A stretch of 41,254 nucleotides of DNA from Candidatus Omnitrophota bacterium (GTDB lineage Bacteria > Omnitrophota > Gorgyraeia > 2-02-FULL-51-18), in the NCBI GenBank assembly GCA_016206805.1, contig JACQQX010000022.1, positions 1 to 41,254 of the forward strand, in the 5' to 3' direction. Shown here one piece after another: positions 9,402 to 18,785 of this stretch. The notes under the pieces are model-generated. The model had not been told where the DNA came from. It made no database searches and worked only from the letters and a program-made list of their open reading frames with translations. Position 1 is the stretch's first letter, and every line of letters starts with the position of its first letter. The position numbers were made by a program, and so were the translations under genes.

Positions 9402-10353
9402 GCTTCTCAAAGACTCCCATCCGGCGAAATTTCTCATAACGCTTTTCGATCAGCGTGTCTTTGTCGAGCGGCAGGATATCTTTTAAGTTTTTTTTGATCG
9501 AGAGCTTGATGGACAAGGCGGTCTCAACCACATTGTTATGAGCGCCGCCCAGCGGTTCTTTGACCACTTCATCAATCAGTTTCAGCCCCAAAAGATCCTT
9601 GGCGGTGAGTTTGAGCGCCGCGGCCGCCTCCGGAGCTTTGGTGCGGTCCTTCCAAAGAATAGCGGCGCAACCTTCCGGAGAAATGACCGAATAATACGCG
9701 TTTTCAAGAACCATGACCCGGTCACCGACACCGATACCCAGCGCCCCGCCCGATCCGCCCTCCCCGATCACATAAACCAGGATCGGCACCCGCGCGCGCG
9801 CCATGTCGCGGATATTGCAGGCAATCGTATAGGCCTGTCCCCGCTCTTCGGCGCCAATGCCCGGATAAGCGCCGGGAGTATCGACCAGCGCCACAATAGG
9901 ACGGTTGAATTTTTCAGCCAGCTTCATAAGCCGGATCGCTTTGCGATAGCCTTCGGGATGCGCGCTGCCGAAGTTCCGCATGATATTTTCTTTGGCGTCC
10001 CGCCCCTTTTGATGGCCCAAAACCAACACCGTTTCCCCATCCAGCTTGGCAAACCCTCCGATCAATGCCTTGTCATCCGCATAGGTTCTATCCCCGTGAA
10101 GCTCCACAAAATCCGTAAAAATCTGATGAATATAATCCAGCGTGTAAGGCCTTTGAGGGTGACGGGCGATTTGCACGCGCTGCCACGGGGACAGATTGTG
10201 ATAGGTTTCTTTTTTGAGATGATCCAGGCGGGATTCGAGCTTTTTGACTTCCGTTTGGAGATTGAGATTGCCGTCCGCGCTGAGGCTTCTTAGCTCCGAG
10301 ATTTTTTTTTCCAGCTCCACGATCGGTTTTTCAAAATCCAGGACGGTGATCAT
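9385..10353 (-). CDS. accA: Acetyl-CoA carboxylase carboxyltransferase subunit alpha
   Basis: WQRVQIARHPQRPYTLDYI, FVELHGDRTYADDKALIGG, FGSAHPEGYRKAIRLMKLAEKF, DTPGAYPGIGAEERGQ. Confidence 0.95.
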   Translation of the reverse strand: MITVLDFEKPIVELEKKISELRSLSADGNLNLQTEVKKLESRLDHLKKETYHNLSPWQRVQIARHPQRPYTLDYIHQIFTDFVELHGDRTYADDKALIGGFAKLDGETVLVLGHQKGRDAKENIMRNFGSAHPEGYRKAIRLMKLAEKFNRPIVALVDTPGAYPGIGAEERGQAYTIACNIRDMARARVPILVYVIGEGGSGGALGIGVGDRVMVLENAYYSVISPEGCAAILWKDRTKAPEAAAALKLTAKDLLGLKLIDEVVKEPLGGAHNNVVETALSIKLSIKKNLKDILPLDKDTLIEKRYEKFRRMGVFEKREEKK

Positions 10354-10355
10354 GC

Positions 10356-10976
10356 CTAGTCGACAATCGTTACTTCGGTTCCGGGGGGAATGAGATCATA
10401 CAGCTCTTCCACTTCTTCATTTCTCATGCGCACGCAGCCGGAGGTGACCTGCTGTCCCAGCGTTTGGGGGTCCGTTGTGCCATGAATGCCGTAGGTGGGT
10501 TTACTGATCCCCATCCAGCGGGTGCCCAAAAGATTTTCGGGACTGCCGGGAGAAAGAGGCTGCGCCGCGCCCGTTTTGTACCAGGTGGGGTTTTCCAATT
10601 TATCGGTGATCTCGAAAACTCCCACCGGCGTGGAATTATTGATGCCGGTCGCCACCACATAGGTTTTTAAAATATCCTCATCCCCTTTTAAAATAAGCGT
10701 GTTCTGCGATTTATCGACCACAAGACTGAAGCGATAGGTGGGAACTTTCAATTTCTGCCCGGAAACCAGACGGTCGCCTTGTAAACCATTGGTCCTTTGC
10801 AGTAAACCAACCGTGACGCCATGTTTCTTGGCGATCACCGTCAAATTATCACCGGGCCGGACTTCATAAAGCGTGGAATGGGCGTTGAGCGCCTCTAAAA
10901 ATTCAACCGCGTAAACCAAACGGGCGCCGAAGAGGCAAAACGACAAAACAAACACCGCCGAAAAAATCTTTTTCAT
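10356..10976 (-). CDS. LysM + YkuD L,D-transpeptidase
   Basis: Signal peptide; LysM YEVRPGDNLTVIAKKHGV; catalytic YGIHGTTDP...SGCVRMRNEEVEELY. Confidence 0.92.
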   Translation of the reverse strand: MKKIFSAVFVLSFCLFGARLVYAVEFLEALNAHSTLYEVRPGDNLTVIAKKHGVTVGLLQRTNGLQGDRLVSGQKLKVPTYRFSLVVDKSQNTLILKGDEDILKTYVVATGINNSTPVGVFEITDKLENPTWYKTGAAQPLSPGSPENLLGTRWMGISKPTYGIHGTTDPQTLGQQVTSGCVRMRNEEVEELYDLIPPGTEVTIVD

Positions 10977-10979
10977 TCC

Positions 10980-11447
10980 CTACCCCTTATAAAAAATAAG
11001 CGCGACAACGATTCCCAGAGCGCATCCGGCGAAAACTTCCACCGGCGTGTGCCCCAAAAGCTCTTTCAATTGGGACTCCTGAAACCCCCGATGCGAATAG
11101 ATGTCTTCCAAAAGCCGGTTTAAAGCCTCCGCCTGCTTGCCGCTATGGCGCCGCACCCCCTGCGCGTCAAACATGGTGATCGAGGCAAAACCCAGCGCCA
11201 GCGCGAAAAGCCCCGAATCAAACCCGTAATAAAGGCCGGTTGAGGTGGTCAGGCACATGGAAAGGGCGGTATGGGAGCTGGGCATGCCGCCGGACCGGAG
11301 AAACCATTTAAAGTTAAAGCGCTTCTCTCGGGCAATCCCGGTGAGCACCTTGAATATTTGCGCCACGACCCAGGCAAAGAGGCTGGGGATGAACACCTTG
11401 TTGCGGCTAAATTCGGCGAAAAAAGACCCCGACTCTGCTAATCCCAT
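10980..11447 (-). CDS. Divergent PAP2 family protein (DUF212-like)
   Basis: SGGMPSSHTALSMCLTTSTGL, GVRRHSGKQAEALN, LGHTPVEVFAGCALG. Confidence 0.88.
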   Translation of the reverse strand: MGLAESGSFFAEFSRNKVFIPSLFAWVVAQIFKVLTGIAREKRFNFKWFLRSGGMPSSHTALSMCLTTSTGLYYGFDSGLFALALGFASITMFDAQGVRRHSGKQAEALNRLLEDIYSHRGFQESQLKELLGHTPVEVFAGCALGIVVALIFYKG

Positions 11448-11474
11448 GGCCCCCTATTCTAATCTTTACGGAGG

Positions 11475-12905
11475 CTATTTTCCAATACAAAATTGATTAA
11501 AAAGCGCGTCCAAAACATCGTCTGTCACCATTTCCCCAGCCAACTCTCCCAATGACTCCATCGCCATCCGGACGTCCGAGGCCACAAACTCCGCCGAGAA
11601 GCCGCCAAGGCAGGCCACCCGCGCCGCTTCCAGGCCCTTTGCCGCGCGATCCAAAAGATCCCGCTGACGCACGGTCGTCACGACGGCCTCCTGCGGAATC
11701 TCAGCCCGACCATTCAAGATAAAAGCTTCGATCGCGCGCTCAAGCGGCCTCACTCCTTCGGCCTCCACACAAGAAGTCCGAAGCAATGGCTCTCCCGCCC
11801 GCGCGACCAGCCCCTTCAAGTCCAACGCCAAAGGCAAATCTGACTTATTGAGAATAATCAGTCGGGGCCGCCCGTCCAATTCCCTCAAAACCGCTTCGTC
11901 TTGAGCCTCCCAGCCACGACTGGCATCCGTGACAAAAAGCACCAGGTCCGCTTGGGCAATCGCCTGTCGGGACCGCGCAACTCCCTCACGTTCAATCGGA
12001 TGCTCCGTCTCCTGAATTCCGGCGGTATCGACAAGTCTCACCGGAAAACCGGAAAGCTGGATCTCCTCCTCCACCACATCGCGCGTCGTGCCCGGGTAAG
12101 GAGTCACAATCACGCGATTTTTTTTGGCCAGTTGGTTCAATAAACTCGATTTGCCGGCGTTGGGTTTGCCGGCCAGGACCACTTTGAGTCCTCTTTTGGC
12201 CAGCAAACCCAGATCGGAGCTTTGGAGCAGCTGGTGAATGGTTTGGGTGATTTTTTCCAACTCCCGCGCCATTTGATCCGGCGGCGTCGGCGATAGATGC
12301 TCATCCGGAAAATCAATCGCCGCTTCCAGATGGCTGAGAATACGGATCAGGTTTTCTTTGACGCCCGCTATTTTCCGGGAAAGATGTCCATCAATGGCCG
12401 CGCCCGCGAACCGGCGCGCGGCTTGGGTTCTGGCTTGAATAAGATCGAGCACCGCCTCGGCCTGCAAAAGATCGATGCGGCCGTTCAAAAAGGCGCGCTT
12501 GGTAAACTCTCCGGGCGCGGCCAAGCGAGCGCCCTCTTTTAAAAGCGCTTCCATGATGGCCTGCAACACGGCGCTCCCTCCATGCGCGCTCAACTCCACC
12601 ACATCTTCACACGTATAACTTTTCGGCGAGCGCATCACCAGCGCGATCACCTCATCAATCAACCCTGTCCCCCTGTCATCTCGGGCGACCGAGCGAAGCG
12701 AGGAAGCCGAGGGATCAACCAGTTGCCCCAACTGAGCGGTAAATGTCTTCTGCTGTGATGGTAAAATCTTAGACTTGGGTTTAAAAACCTTATCGGCAAT
12801 CGCCAGCGCTTGAGGTCCACTGAGCCGGATCACCCCCAAACCCCCTTCACCGGGAGGCGTTGAAATAGCCGCAATCGTATCGCCGGGCAATTCTTTAAGC
12901 GTCAT
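11475..12905 (-). CDS. mnmE: tRNA modification GTPase MnmE, with a 15-aa repeat-derived insertion
   Basis: DTIAAISTPPGEGGLGVIRLSG; GKPNAGKSSLLNQL; YPGTTRDVVEE; DTAGIQETEHPIEREGV; C-terminal FNQFCIGK. Confidence 0.95.
   Translation of the reverse strand: MTLKELPGDTIAAISTPPGEGGLGVIRLSGPQALAIADKVFKPKSKILPSQQKTFTAQLGQLVDPSASSLRSVARDDRGTGLIDEVIALVMRSPKSYTCEDVVELSAHGGSAVLQAIMEALLKEGARLAAPGEFTKRAFLNGRIDLLQAEAVLDLIQARTQAARRFAGAAIDGHLSRKIAGVKENLIRILSHLEAAIDFPDEHLSPTPPDQMARELEKITQTIHQLLQSSDLGLLAKRGLKVVLAGKPNAGKSSLLNQLAKKNRVIVTPYPGTTRDVVEEEIQLSGFPVRLVDTAGIQETEHPIEREGVARSRQAIAQADLVLFVTDASRGWEAQDEAVLRELDGRPRLIILNKSDLPLALDLKGLVARAGEPLLRTSCVEAEGVRPLERAIEAFILNGRAEIPQEAVVTTVRQRDLLDRAAKGLEAARVACLGGFSAEFVASDVRMAMESLGELAGEMVTDDVLDALFNQFCIGK
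12675..12719. repeat. Dispersed repeat inserted in frame in mnmE
   Basis: gtcatctcgggcgaccgagcgaagcgaggaagccgagggatcaac, same family as 25807-25888; translated VDPSASSLRSVARDD. Confidence 0.8.
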
Positions 12906-14193
12906 GCTTTCTCCAGGATTCTCTGATTTCTCCCACCAGATACAGCGAACCGGTCACGACCACTAAGCCATTTTCCCCCGCCTCGGACTTGGCCCAGGTC
13001 AGCGCGTCCCAAGCGTCCTCTTCCACCCAGATTTCCCTGCCCATCGCTTCGGCGGCAAGCCCTATTCTTTTGGCCGGCAAGGCTCTTGGGTTTTTGGACT
13101 GCGTCGCCATCACGGTAATTCCTTCCAAAGCTTTCAAAATGCCTTCGATATCCTTATCCTCAGAAACGCCCAAAACCACCACCAGCTTGTCATAATGAAA
13201 ATGTCTTTCAAGGCCCGGTAAAAGTTTTTGAATGCTTTCGGCGTTTTGAGCCCCATCGAGAATAAGGATTGGCGATTCCGCGAGTTTTTCCATGCGCCCG
13301 GGCCAACGGGCATCCAAAACGCCCTGCCGGATCGCGCCTTCGGAGATCGTCCACCGCGTTTTTTTCTCCAAGGCCTTGGCCAAACCCACCGCCACCGCGG
13401 CGTTATCGATTTGGTGCCGGCCTAAAAGCCCGAGCTCCAGGTTCGGATAATTGCCCATGGGCGTTGAAACATCAAAACGCTGAAAACCGGGCCCGTGGCC
13501 GCGATCGAGCGCCTTGATCGATTCGCCCACCTGCCAGAGCTCCGCCTCCCGTTCACCGGCCGTCCGCTCGATCACCGCCGCCGCCTCCGGAACCTGCGGC
13601 GCCGACACCACGATTTCCCGACCCTTGATGATACCGCATTTTTGAACCGCGATCTTGGAAATGGTTTTGCCCAATTTATCCGTATGCTCCAGGCTGATGG
13701 GGGCCAGTCCCGCCACTTTGGCTTTAGCGATATTGGTGGAATCATAAAGCCCACCCATCCCCACCTCCAGCACCGCCACCTGGATTTTCATTGCTTTAAA
13801 ATGCGAAAAAGCCAGCGCCGTCAATATTTCAAAATAAGTCGGAAGGTTTCGTCTCCAGGAAGCCGTATCCAGAACCTTTCGGATGCGCGTCAAACATTCG
13901 GCCAGGCGCAACTCGCTGATCAAAAGCCCGTTCACCTGGATGCGCTCCCGCAAATCCTCCAGATGCGGAGACGTGTAAAGCCCGACTTTCAGATTTTCCA
14001 TCCGGAGAATGGAGCTTAAGAGCGCCGCGGTCGATCCTTTGCCCTTAGAGCCGGCGATGATCACCGATTCATAGGCATTCTGCGGATTGCCCAGCGCCTT
14101 GGCCAGCTCCCGCATTCGATCCAGCTGAACATCGCGGGGATACTCAAAGGACCGGTCTTTTTCGTAATTGATAAATGAGTTGAGGTAGTCCAT
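12895..14193 (-). CDS. folC: Folylpolyglutamate/dihydrofolate synthase
   Basis: Start MDYLNSFINYEKDRSFEY at 14193; IIAGSKGKGSTAALLSSIL; GLYTSPHLEDLRERIQVNG; LLGRHQIDNAAVAVGLA; ILDGAQNAES. Confidence 0.93.
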   Translation of the reverse strand: MDYLNSFINYEKDRSFEYPRDVQLDRMRELAKALGNPQNAYESVIIAGSKGKGSTAALLSSILRMENLKVGLYTSPHLEDLRERIQVNGLLISELRLAECLTRIRKVLDTASWRRNLPTYFEILTALAFSHFKAMKIQVAVLEVGMGGLYDSTNIAKAKVAGLAPISLEHTDKLGKTISKIAVQKCGIIKGREIVVSAPQVPEAAAVIERTAGEREAELWQVGESIKALDRGHGPGFQRFDVSTPMGNYPNLELGLLGRHQIDNAAVAVGLAKALEKKTRWTISEGAIRQGVLDARWPGRMEKLAESPILILDGAQNAESIQKLLPGLERHFHYDKLVVVLGVSEDKDIEGILKALEGITVMATQSKNPRALPAKRIGLAAEAMGREIWVEEDAWDALTWAKSEAGENGLVVVTGSLYLVGEIRESWRKHDA

Positions 14194-14241
14194 TGACCAA
14201 CACGTGAGTAATGAACGTTCATTACTCACGTGTTGGTCAAT
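14192..14241. repeat. 50-bp perfect palindrome at folC start codon
   Basis: attgaccaacacgtgagtaatgaac|gttcattactcacgtgttggtcaat, two 25-nt arms with no spacer. Confidence 0.97.
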
Positions 14242-14313
14242 AAGCTGAAATTGTGTCCACATCGGCGGGAAAAAGTTAGTGGGGATGGCCGAGAGGCCAT
14301 CCCCACAATAACA

Positions 14314-14538
14314 TTAGGTCTTCTTACACACGCAAGGACAGGCTTTGAAACAACTGATGAGTTTCAAAAGCCCCGCGATGCCTACAAGGCTATAAACCAC
14401 CCGGCTAGCCGTTGTCATCTCTCCCAAAAGGGCTGCCACAAAGTCTGTTTGCAGTATTCCGATGGCGCCCCAGTTAAGAGCGCCGATAATCACCAGCGCT
14501 CCGACGAGCTTACAAACAACGCAACCTTGATTGGACAT
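14314..14538 (-). CDS. DUF378-family small membrane protein
   Basis: MSNQGCVVCKLVGALVIIGALNWGAIGIL...RVVYSLVGIAGLLKLI; GGAGG ribosome-binding site just upstream of ATG at 14538. Confidence 0.88.
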   Translation of the reverse strand: MSNQGCVVCKLVGALVIIGALNWGAIGILQTDFVAALLGEMTTASRVVYSLVGIAGLLKLISCFKACPCVCKKT

Positions 14539-14617
14539 GCGACTGCCTCCTCTTTTGTTGAGCAAAAGACGATTACAGCGTGATTATACCGCACCTTCCT
14601 TACTTTGTCACTCCATG

Positions 14618-14755
14618 CGACCCTTCTCTCGAAGTCTCGGCGACGGTTGCGGTAACGAGGCCCGTATCGGTATTCGGTGACGGTGACGTCAAAGTCTGGG
14701 ACGAAAGACGCAGCCGATAGACGATACGGGCTTCGTCACCGCAACCGAAGGGTCG
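14618..14755. repeat. Imperfect inverted repeat / structured element
   Basis: ggttgcggtaacgaggcccgtatcg (14645-14669) pairs with cgatacgggcttcgtcaccgcaacc (14722-14746), two mismatches; outer cgacccttc/gaagggtcg pair (14618-14626/14747-14755). Confidence 0.7.
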
Positions 14756-14808
14756 TGAACTTTAGAGGGGTCGGGTGTGTTTTGGCCTAAAAGTGCCAGG
14801 TGTTGCCC

Positions 14809-14965
14809 CTGGGTTTGGTTTACCCCCTTTGGGCGACCTTTGAAACGCGAGCGGCCATGGAGTCCTGCCATTAGAATGGCAGGACGAGCGAGCGTTTCAA
14901 CGGAGTGTTATTTGCCTCTGAGGGGCAAATAACACGTTCGCACGAAGGGGGTAAACCAAACCCAG
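14809..14965. repeat. Nested inverted repeats forming a three-way-junction structure
   Basis: Outer 21-bp perfect arms 14809-14829/14945-14965; inner arms 14840-14848/14892-14900 with hairpin 14862-14872/14875-14885; 12-bp hairpin 14905-14916/14924-14935. Confidence 0.85.
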
Positions 14966-15013
14966 AGGTGGGGTTAGACGATCTCGGGTAAAGTTAGAGT
15001 AACGGAGAAACTA

Positions 15014-16567
15014 CTAGTGGCGGAAGTGGCGGATGCCGGTGAAGACCATGCTGATTTTGGCGCGGTTGGCGGCTTCGATGACGACCTCGTCCTGGATGGA
15101 ACCGCCCGGCTGAACGATGGCCCGGATACCGTACTTTTTGGCTAACACGATGGAGTCTGGTTTGGGGAAAAAACCGTCTGAAGCCAAAACCGCTCCCTTT
15201 GAGCGCTTCCCCGCTTTTGTAAGGGCCGCCCGGCAGGAGTCCACTCGCGAAGGCTGGCCCATTCCCAGCCCCAGCGTCATCCCCTTGGTGGCCACAACGA
15301 TCGCGTTGGACTTCACATACCCGCAAACTTTGAACGCGAACAAAAGATCTTCCATATCCGCTCGGGACGGCTTGGTCTTGGTCACGCATTTTAAATCCGC
15401 TAAAGACACGCCCTTGGTATCGCGATCTTGCAGCAAAACCCCTCCCCGCACTTTCTTAAAATCCCACTCCTCGCCGGCCCAGCCCGCGGCTACAGACAGG
15501 AGCCTTAAGTTTTTTTTGGTCTTCAAGAGCTCCAGAGCGTCTTTTTCAAATTGCCTGGCAATGACGCATTCCACAAAACCACTGTCGAGAATGGCGCGGG
15601 CCGTTTTTAAATCGACCGTGTGGTTGAATCCAATGATCGAGCCAAACGCCGAAACCGGATCGCAGGCCAACGCGTTCTTAAAAGCCACGAGAGAATTTTT
15701 GGCGACGGAAAATCCGCAAGGCCCCGTATGCTTGATGATGGCGCAAGCCGGTTCAGTAAAAGCGCTGACCATTTCCAAAGCCGCGTCCAAATCCAGGATG
15801 TTGTTGAAAGATAATTCCTTGCCGTTGAGTTTTTTCGCGCCAATCACGCCCCCCGGCGCCTGGCCGGAAGATGTCTTGTAAAGCGCTCCTTTTTGATGGG
15901 GATTCTCTCCATAACGAAGGTCCGCTTCTTTTTGAAACTGCAGGGAAAGCGCCGCCGGAAAACCGCCGCTTTCCCGGGAAGCGTTTCCGGAAAAAAAATC
16001 GCGAACCATTCCATCATAAAGCGCGGTCAACCGGAATACTTTAGCGGCCAGCAACCGGCGGGTTGGCTCCGTCAGCGTCATATCCTTTTCGCGGAGCTCT
16101 TTTAAAACCATTTCATAGTCCGCCGGGTCCGAGACAGCGGCGACGTATTTAAAGTTTTTGGCCGCGCTTCGAAGCATCGCCGGCCCGCCGATATCAATCA
16201 TTTCGATGATTTCTTCCTGGGGAGCTTTTGAGCGGACGGTCTCGGCAAAAGGATAAAGATTGACCACCAAAAGATCGATGGGCCGGATGCCGTATTCTTC
16301 GAGTGATTTTTCATGCGCCGCGTTGCCGCGGATGGCCAGAAGCCCGGCGTGGAGATTGGGGTGAAGGGTTTTCACGCGGCCATCCAGCATTTCCGGGAAA
16401 CCGGTGACTTGCGACACCTCTTTCGCCGGAACGCCCTCTTTTTTCAAAAGAGCGAAAGTTCCGCCGGTAGAAATAACCTCAACGCCCTTTTCGGTCAAAA
16501 ACCGGGCGAATGGGACTATTCCCTCTTTGTGGTACACGCTTAGGATCGCGCGTTTGATTTTAGGCAT
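15014..16567 (-). CDS. purH: Bifunctional AICAR transformylase/IMP cyclohydrolase
   Basis: RAILSVYHKEGIVPFARFL, ISTGGTF, DGRVKTLHPNLHAGLLA, DIGGPAMLRSAAKN, LRYGENPHQKGALY, SDGFFPKPDSI. Confidence 0.96.
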   Translation of the reverse strand: MPKIKRAILSVYHKEGIVPFARFLTEKGVEVISTGGTFALLKKEGVPAKEVSQVTGFPEMLDGRVKTLHPNLHAGLLAIRGNAAHEKSLEEYGIRPIDLLVVNLYPFAETVRSKAPQEEIIEMIDIGGPAMLRSAAKNFKYVAAVSDPADYEMVLKELREKDMTLTEPTRRLLAAKVFRLTALYDGMVRDFFSGNASRESGGFPAALSLQFQKEADLRYGENPHQKGALYKTSSGQAPGGVIGAKKLNGKELSFNNILDLDAALEMVSAFTEPACAIIKHTGPCGFSVAKNSLVAFKNALACDPVSAFGSIIGFNHTVDLKTARAILDSGFVECVIARQFEKDALELLKTKKNLRLLSVAAGWAGEEWDFKKVRGGVLLQDRDTKGVSLADLKCVTKTKPSRADMEDLLFAFKVCGYVKSNAIVVATKGMTLGLGMGQPSRVDSCRAALTKAGKRSKGAVLASDGFFPKPDSIVLAKKYGIRAIVQPGGSIQDEVVIEAANRAKISMVFTGIRHFRH

Positions 16568-17403
16568 TTTTTGAAATCTTGAGCCAGAATTTTTGTCATT
16601 TCACCCGGCAGGCCGCTGCCGATCCGACGACCGTCAATGCGAACGACGGGCAAAACTTCGGAAGAGGTGTTGGTAATAAAGCATTCGTCGGCGGTGTAAA
16701 ACTCATGCCGCGTTAAAAACGTTTCAAGAACGTCCCATTGGCGCCTGGCGGCCGCTTCCAGAATAACGCCGCGCGTGACCCCCTTTAAAATACCTGATGC
16801 GACATGCGGTGTCAAAAGCCTTTTTGACTTGATGATAAAAACATTGGAGACGCTGCCTTCGGCGACAAATTTCCCCTCGCCCAAAAACAAAAGCTCACGC
16901 GCGCCGGCCTGTCGGGCGTCCAAATGCGCCATCACCCCATTCATGAATTGCGAGGCCTTGATTTGCGGATCCTGGGACTTGAGCGGCCATCGCCGGGGCA
17001 CCACTGTTTTTAAATCGACGCCTTCGGTATACCACTCGGTGGGATAAGCGGCAAAAGGACGGACTGTCAGCGTCAACGCGCCGGCATCGGCGTTTTTCCA
17101 GTAAATGGAAAGGCGCAGGATTGCCTCCGGCATTTCCGCCTCTTTAAACGACCGCCGCGCCCAGGCCGCTAGCCGCGGAATCGACGCGATGCCTCGAGCG
17201 GCTCCGCGGCAGGACTCATGCAGCCGATTCAAATGCTGTTCCAAACGGAAAATTTTTCCCTCATAGGCTCTTAACGTCTCAAAAAAAGAAAGATTATCGA
17301 GCGCGTCCAGCGCCAGGGCCGCATCGCTTGAGGAAAGCGAGCGCGTTTTGCCGTCCAAAAAGGGCTTCGAGAACAGCTGTTGCTTTATAAAGGGTTTCGT
17401 CAT
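16540..17403 (-). CDS. pabC: Aminotransferase class IV (probable aminodeoxychorismate lyase)
   Basis: FFETLRAYEGKIFRLEQHLNRL, ELLFLGEGKFVAEGSVSNVFII, GILKGVTRGVILEAA, ECFITNTSSEVLPVVRIDGRRIG; adjacent to pabB. Start uncertain. Confidence 0.82.
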   Translation of the reverse strand: MTKPFIKQQLFSKPFLDGKTRSLSSSDAALALDALDNLSFFETLRAYEGKIFRLEQHLNRLHESCRGAARGIASIPRLAAWARRSFKEAEMPEAILRLSIYWKNADAGALTLTVRPFAAYPTEWYTEGVDLKTVVPRRWPLKSQDPQIKASQFMNGVMAHLDARQAGARELLFLGEGKFVAEGSVSNVFIIKSKRLLTPHVASGILKGVTRGVILEAAARRQWDVLETFLTRHEFYTADECFITNTSSEVLPVVRIDGRRIGSGLPGEMTKILAQDFKKCLKSNARS

Positions 17404-18697
17404 ATTCCTTTTCGGGTACCGAATCCGCCACAATGCCCGCGCCCACCGAAAGATGCGCGCGGCCCTGATGAATCAAGAGGCTGCGGATAATGATATTGAA
17501 ATCCATGTTGCCCGTAAAGCTAAAATAACCCATCGAACCCGTGTAGGGACCCCTCACACAGGGCTCAAGCTCATCCAGTATCTCCATGCACCGGATTTTA
17601 GGGGCCCCGGTAATCGTCCCTCCCGGAAAAAAAGCCTTGAGCGCGTCGACCGAATCAAGGCCCGCCTTGAGCGTCCCGCGCACATTGGAAACAATGTGCT
17701 TCACATGGGAATAGTCTTCCAGCGTCATCAGTTCATCCACCGCGACACTGCCATACTCAGCCACGCGCCCCATATCATTGCGCTCCAAATCCACCAGCAT
17801 GATATGCTCGGAGCGCTCTTTTTCACTCAAAAGAAGATCCAAGCCCGCCGCTTCATCCTGCGCGGCGCCCACCCCTCTTTGACGCGTGCCCGCAATCGGC
17901 CGCGTTTGAATAAGTCCCTCCTCGACTTTAACCAAACGCTCCGGAGAGCCGGAGAGGATTTGATAATCACCCGCATCGAAGATGCCGAAAAAAGCGGAAG
18001 GGTTGATCCGGCGAAGCCGGGCGTACACCGTTTCAACAGCCGCCTGAAAAGAAAAAGTAAACCGCTGGGACAAATTGGCCTGGAAGATGTCGCCTTTTTG
18101 GATAAATTGTTTAATCGTCTCGACTGATTTCAAAAAAACTTCGCGTGTCATGGAACACTGGGCCTTGGCTGGCTTAAGGAGCGCTTGAGATTCATCGCGG
18201 CCCGGGGCGCGTGACCGCGCGCTTGCGCTTTGAGTCTCCAAATCTTTTAAAGCCCTTTTTGTTTTTGCGAAACCGTAAACGGCTTTTTCCGCGTGATCAA
18301 ATACGATCCCCTCATCAAAGAGAAAAAAATGGACTTCCGGCAAGCCCAGATCATCATGGGGATGACAGCCTCCCGATTTCCTTTTTTCAATCCAATGCCG
18401 GGCCTCATAATGAATAACGCCCACCGCCCCTCCGGTGAAAGGCGGAAAACCGGATCGGGCTTCTGATTTTTTTTGGCGAAGACATTTTTTTAGGATCGCG
18501 AAGGGATCCGGCCCATTCTTTTGGGACCGGATTTCATCATAAGGCCGGCAAGCCACCAGCGAATAGCGGCCGGTATGGGGAGCCAGGCGCGCGCTTTCCA
18601 ACAACACTCCGGGCTTGCCTGGGGAACGCAGGAGCCGATAAACGGAAAGAGGGTCCAAGAAGACTGGGAGGCGTTCAAAAAAAGGAATTTGCGGCAT
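17294..18697 (-). CDS. pabB: Aminodeoxychorismate synthase component I
   Basis: KQFIQKGDIFQANLSQRF, SPERLVKVEEGLIQTRPIAGTRQRG, SEKERSEHIMLVDLERNDMGRV, FFPGGTITGAPKIRCMEILDELE. Confidence 0.93.
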   Translation of the reverse strand: MPQIPFFERLPVFLDPLSVYRLLRSPGKPGVLLESARLAPHTGRYSLVACRPYDEIRSQKNGPDPFAILKKCLRQKKSEARSGFPPFTGGAVGVIHYEARHWIEKRKSGGCHPHDDLGLPEVHFFLFDEGIVFDHAEKAVYGFAKTKRALKDLETQSASARSRAPGRDESQALLKPAKAQCSMTREVFLKSVETIKQFIQKGDIFQANLSQRFTFSFQAAVETVYARLRRINPSAFFGIFDAGDYQILSGSPERLVKVEEGLIQTRPIAGTRQRGVGAAQDEAAGLDLLLSEKERSEHIMLVDLERNDMGRVAEYGSVAVDELMTLEDYSHVKHIVSNVRGTLKAGLDSVDALKAFFPGGTITGAPKIRCMEILDELEPCVRGPYTGSMGYFSFTGNMDFNIIIRSLLIHQGRAHLSVGAGIVADSVPEKEYDETLYKATAVLEALFGRQNALAFLKRCGPGAGRAR

Positions 18698-18703
18698 GCA
18701 ATG

Positions 18704-18785
18704 TTAATGACAAATGACAAAATTCAAATGACAAATAAAATTCAAATTATAAAATTTTCAAATTTGGTCATTCATTTGTCATTTT
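18704..18785. repeat. AT-rich inverted repeat (ATGACAAATGACAAA type)
   Basis: ttaatgacaaatgacaaaattcaaatgacaaat...tttggtcattcatttgtcatttt between pabB and the lipoprotein gene. Confidence 0.6.

Noticed and set aside
9538-10293. 251-aa plus-strand ORF
   Set aside because: Antisense to accA; no independent coding evidence.
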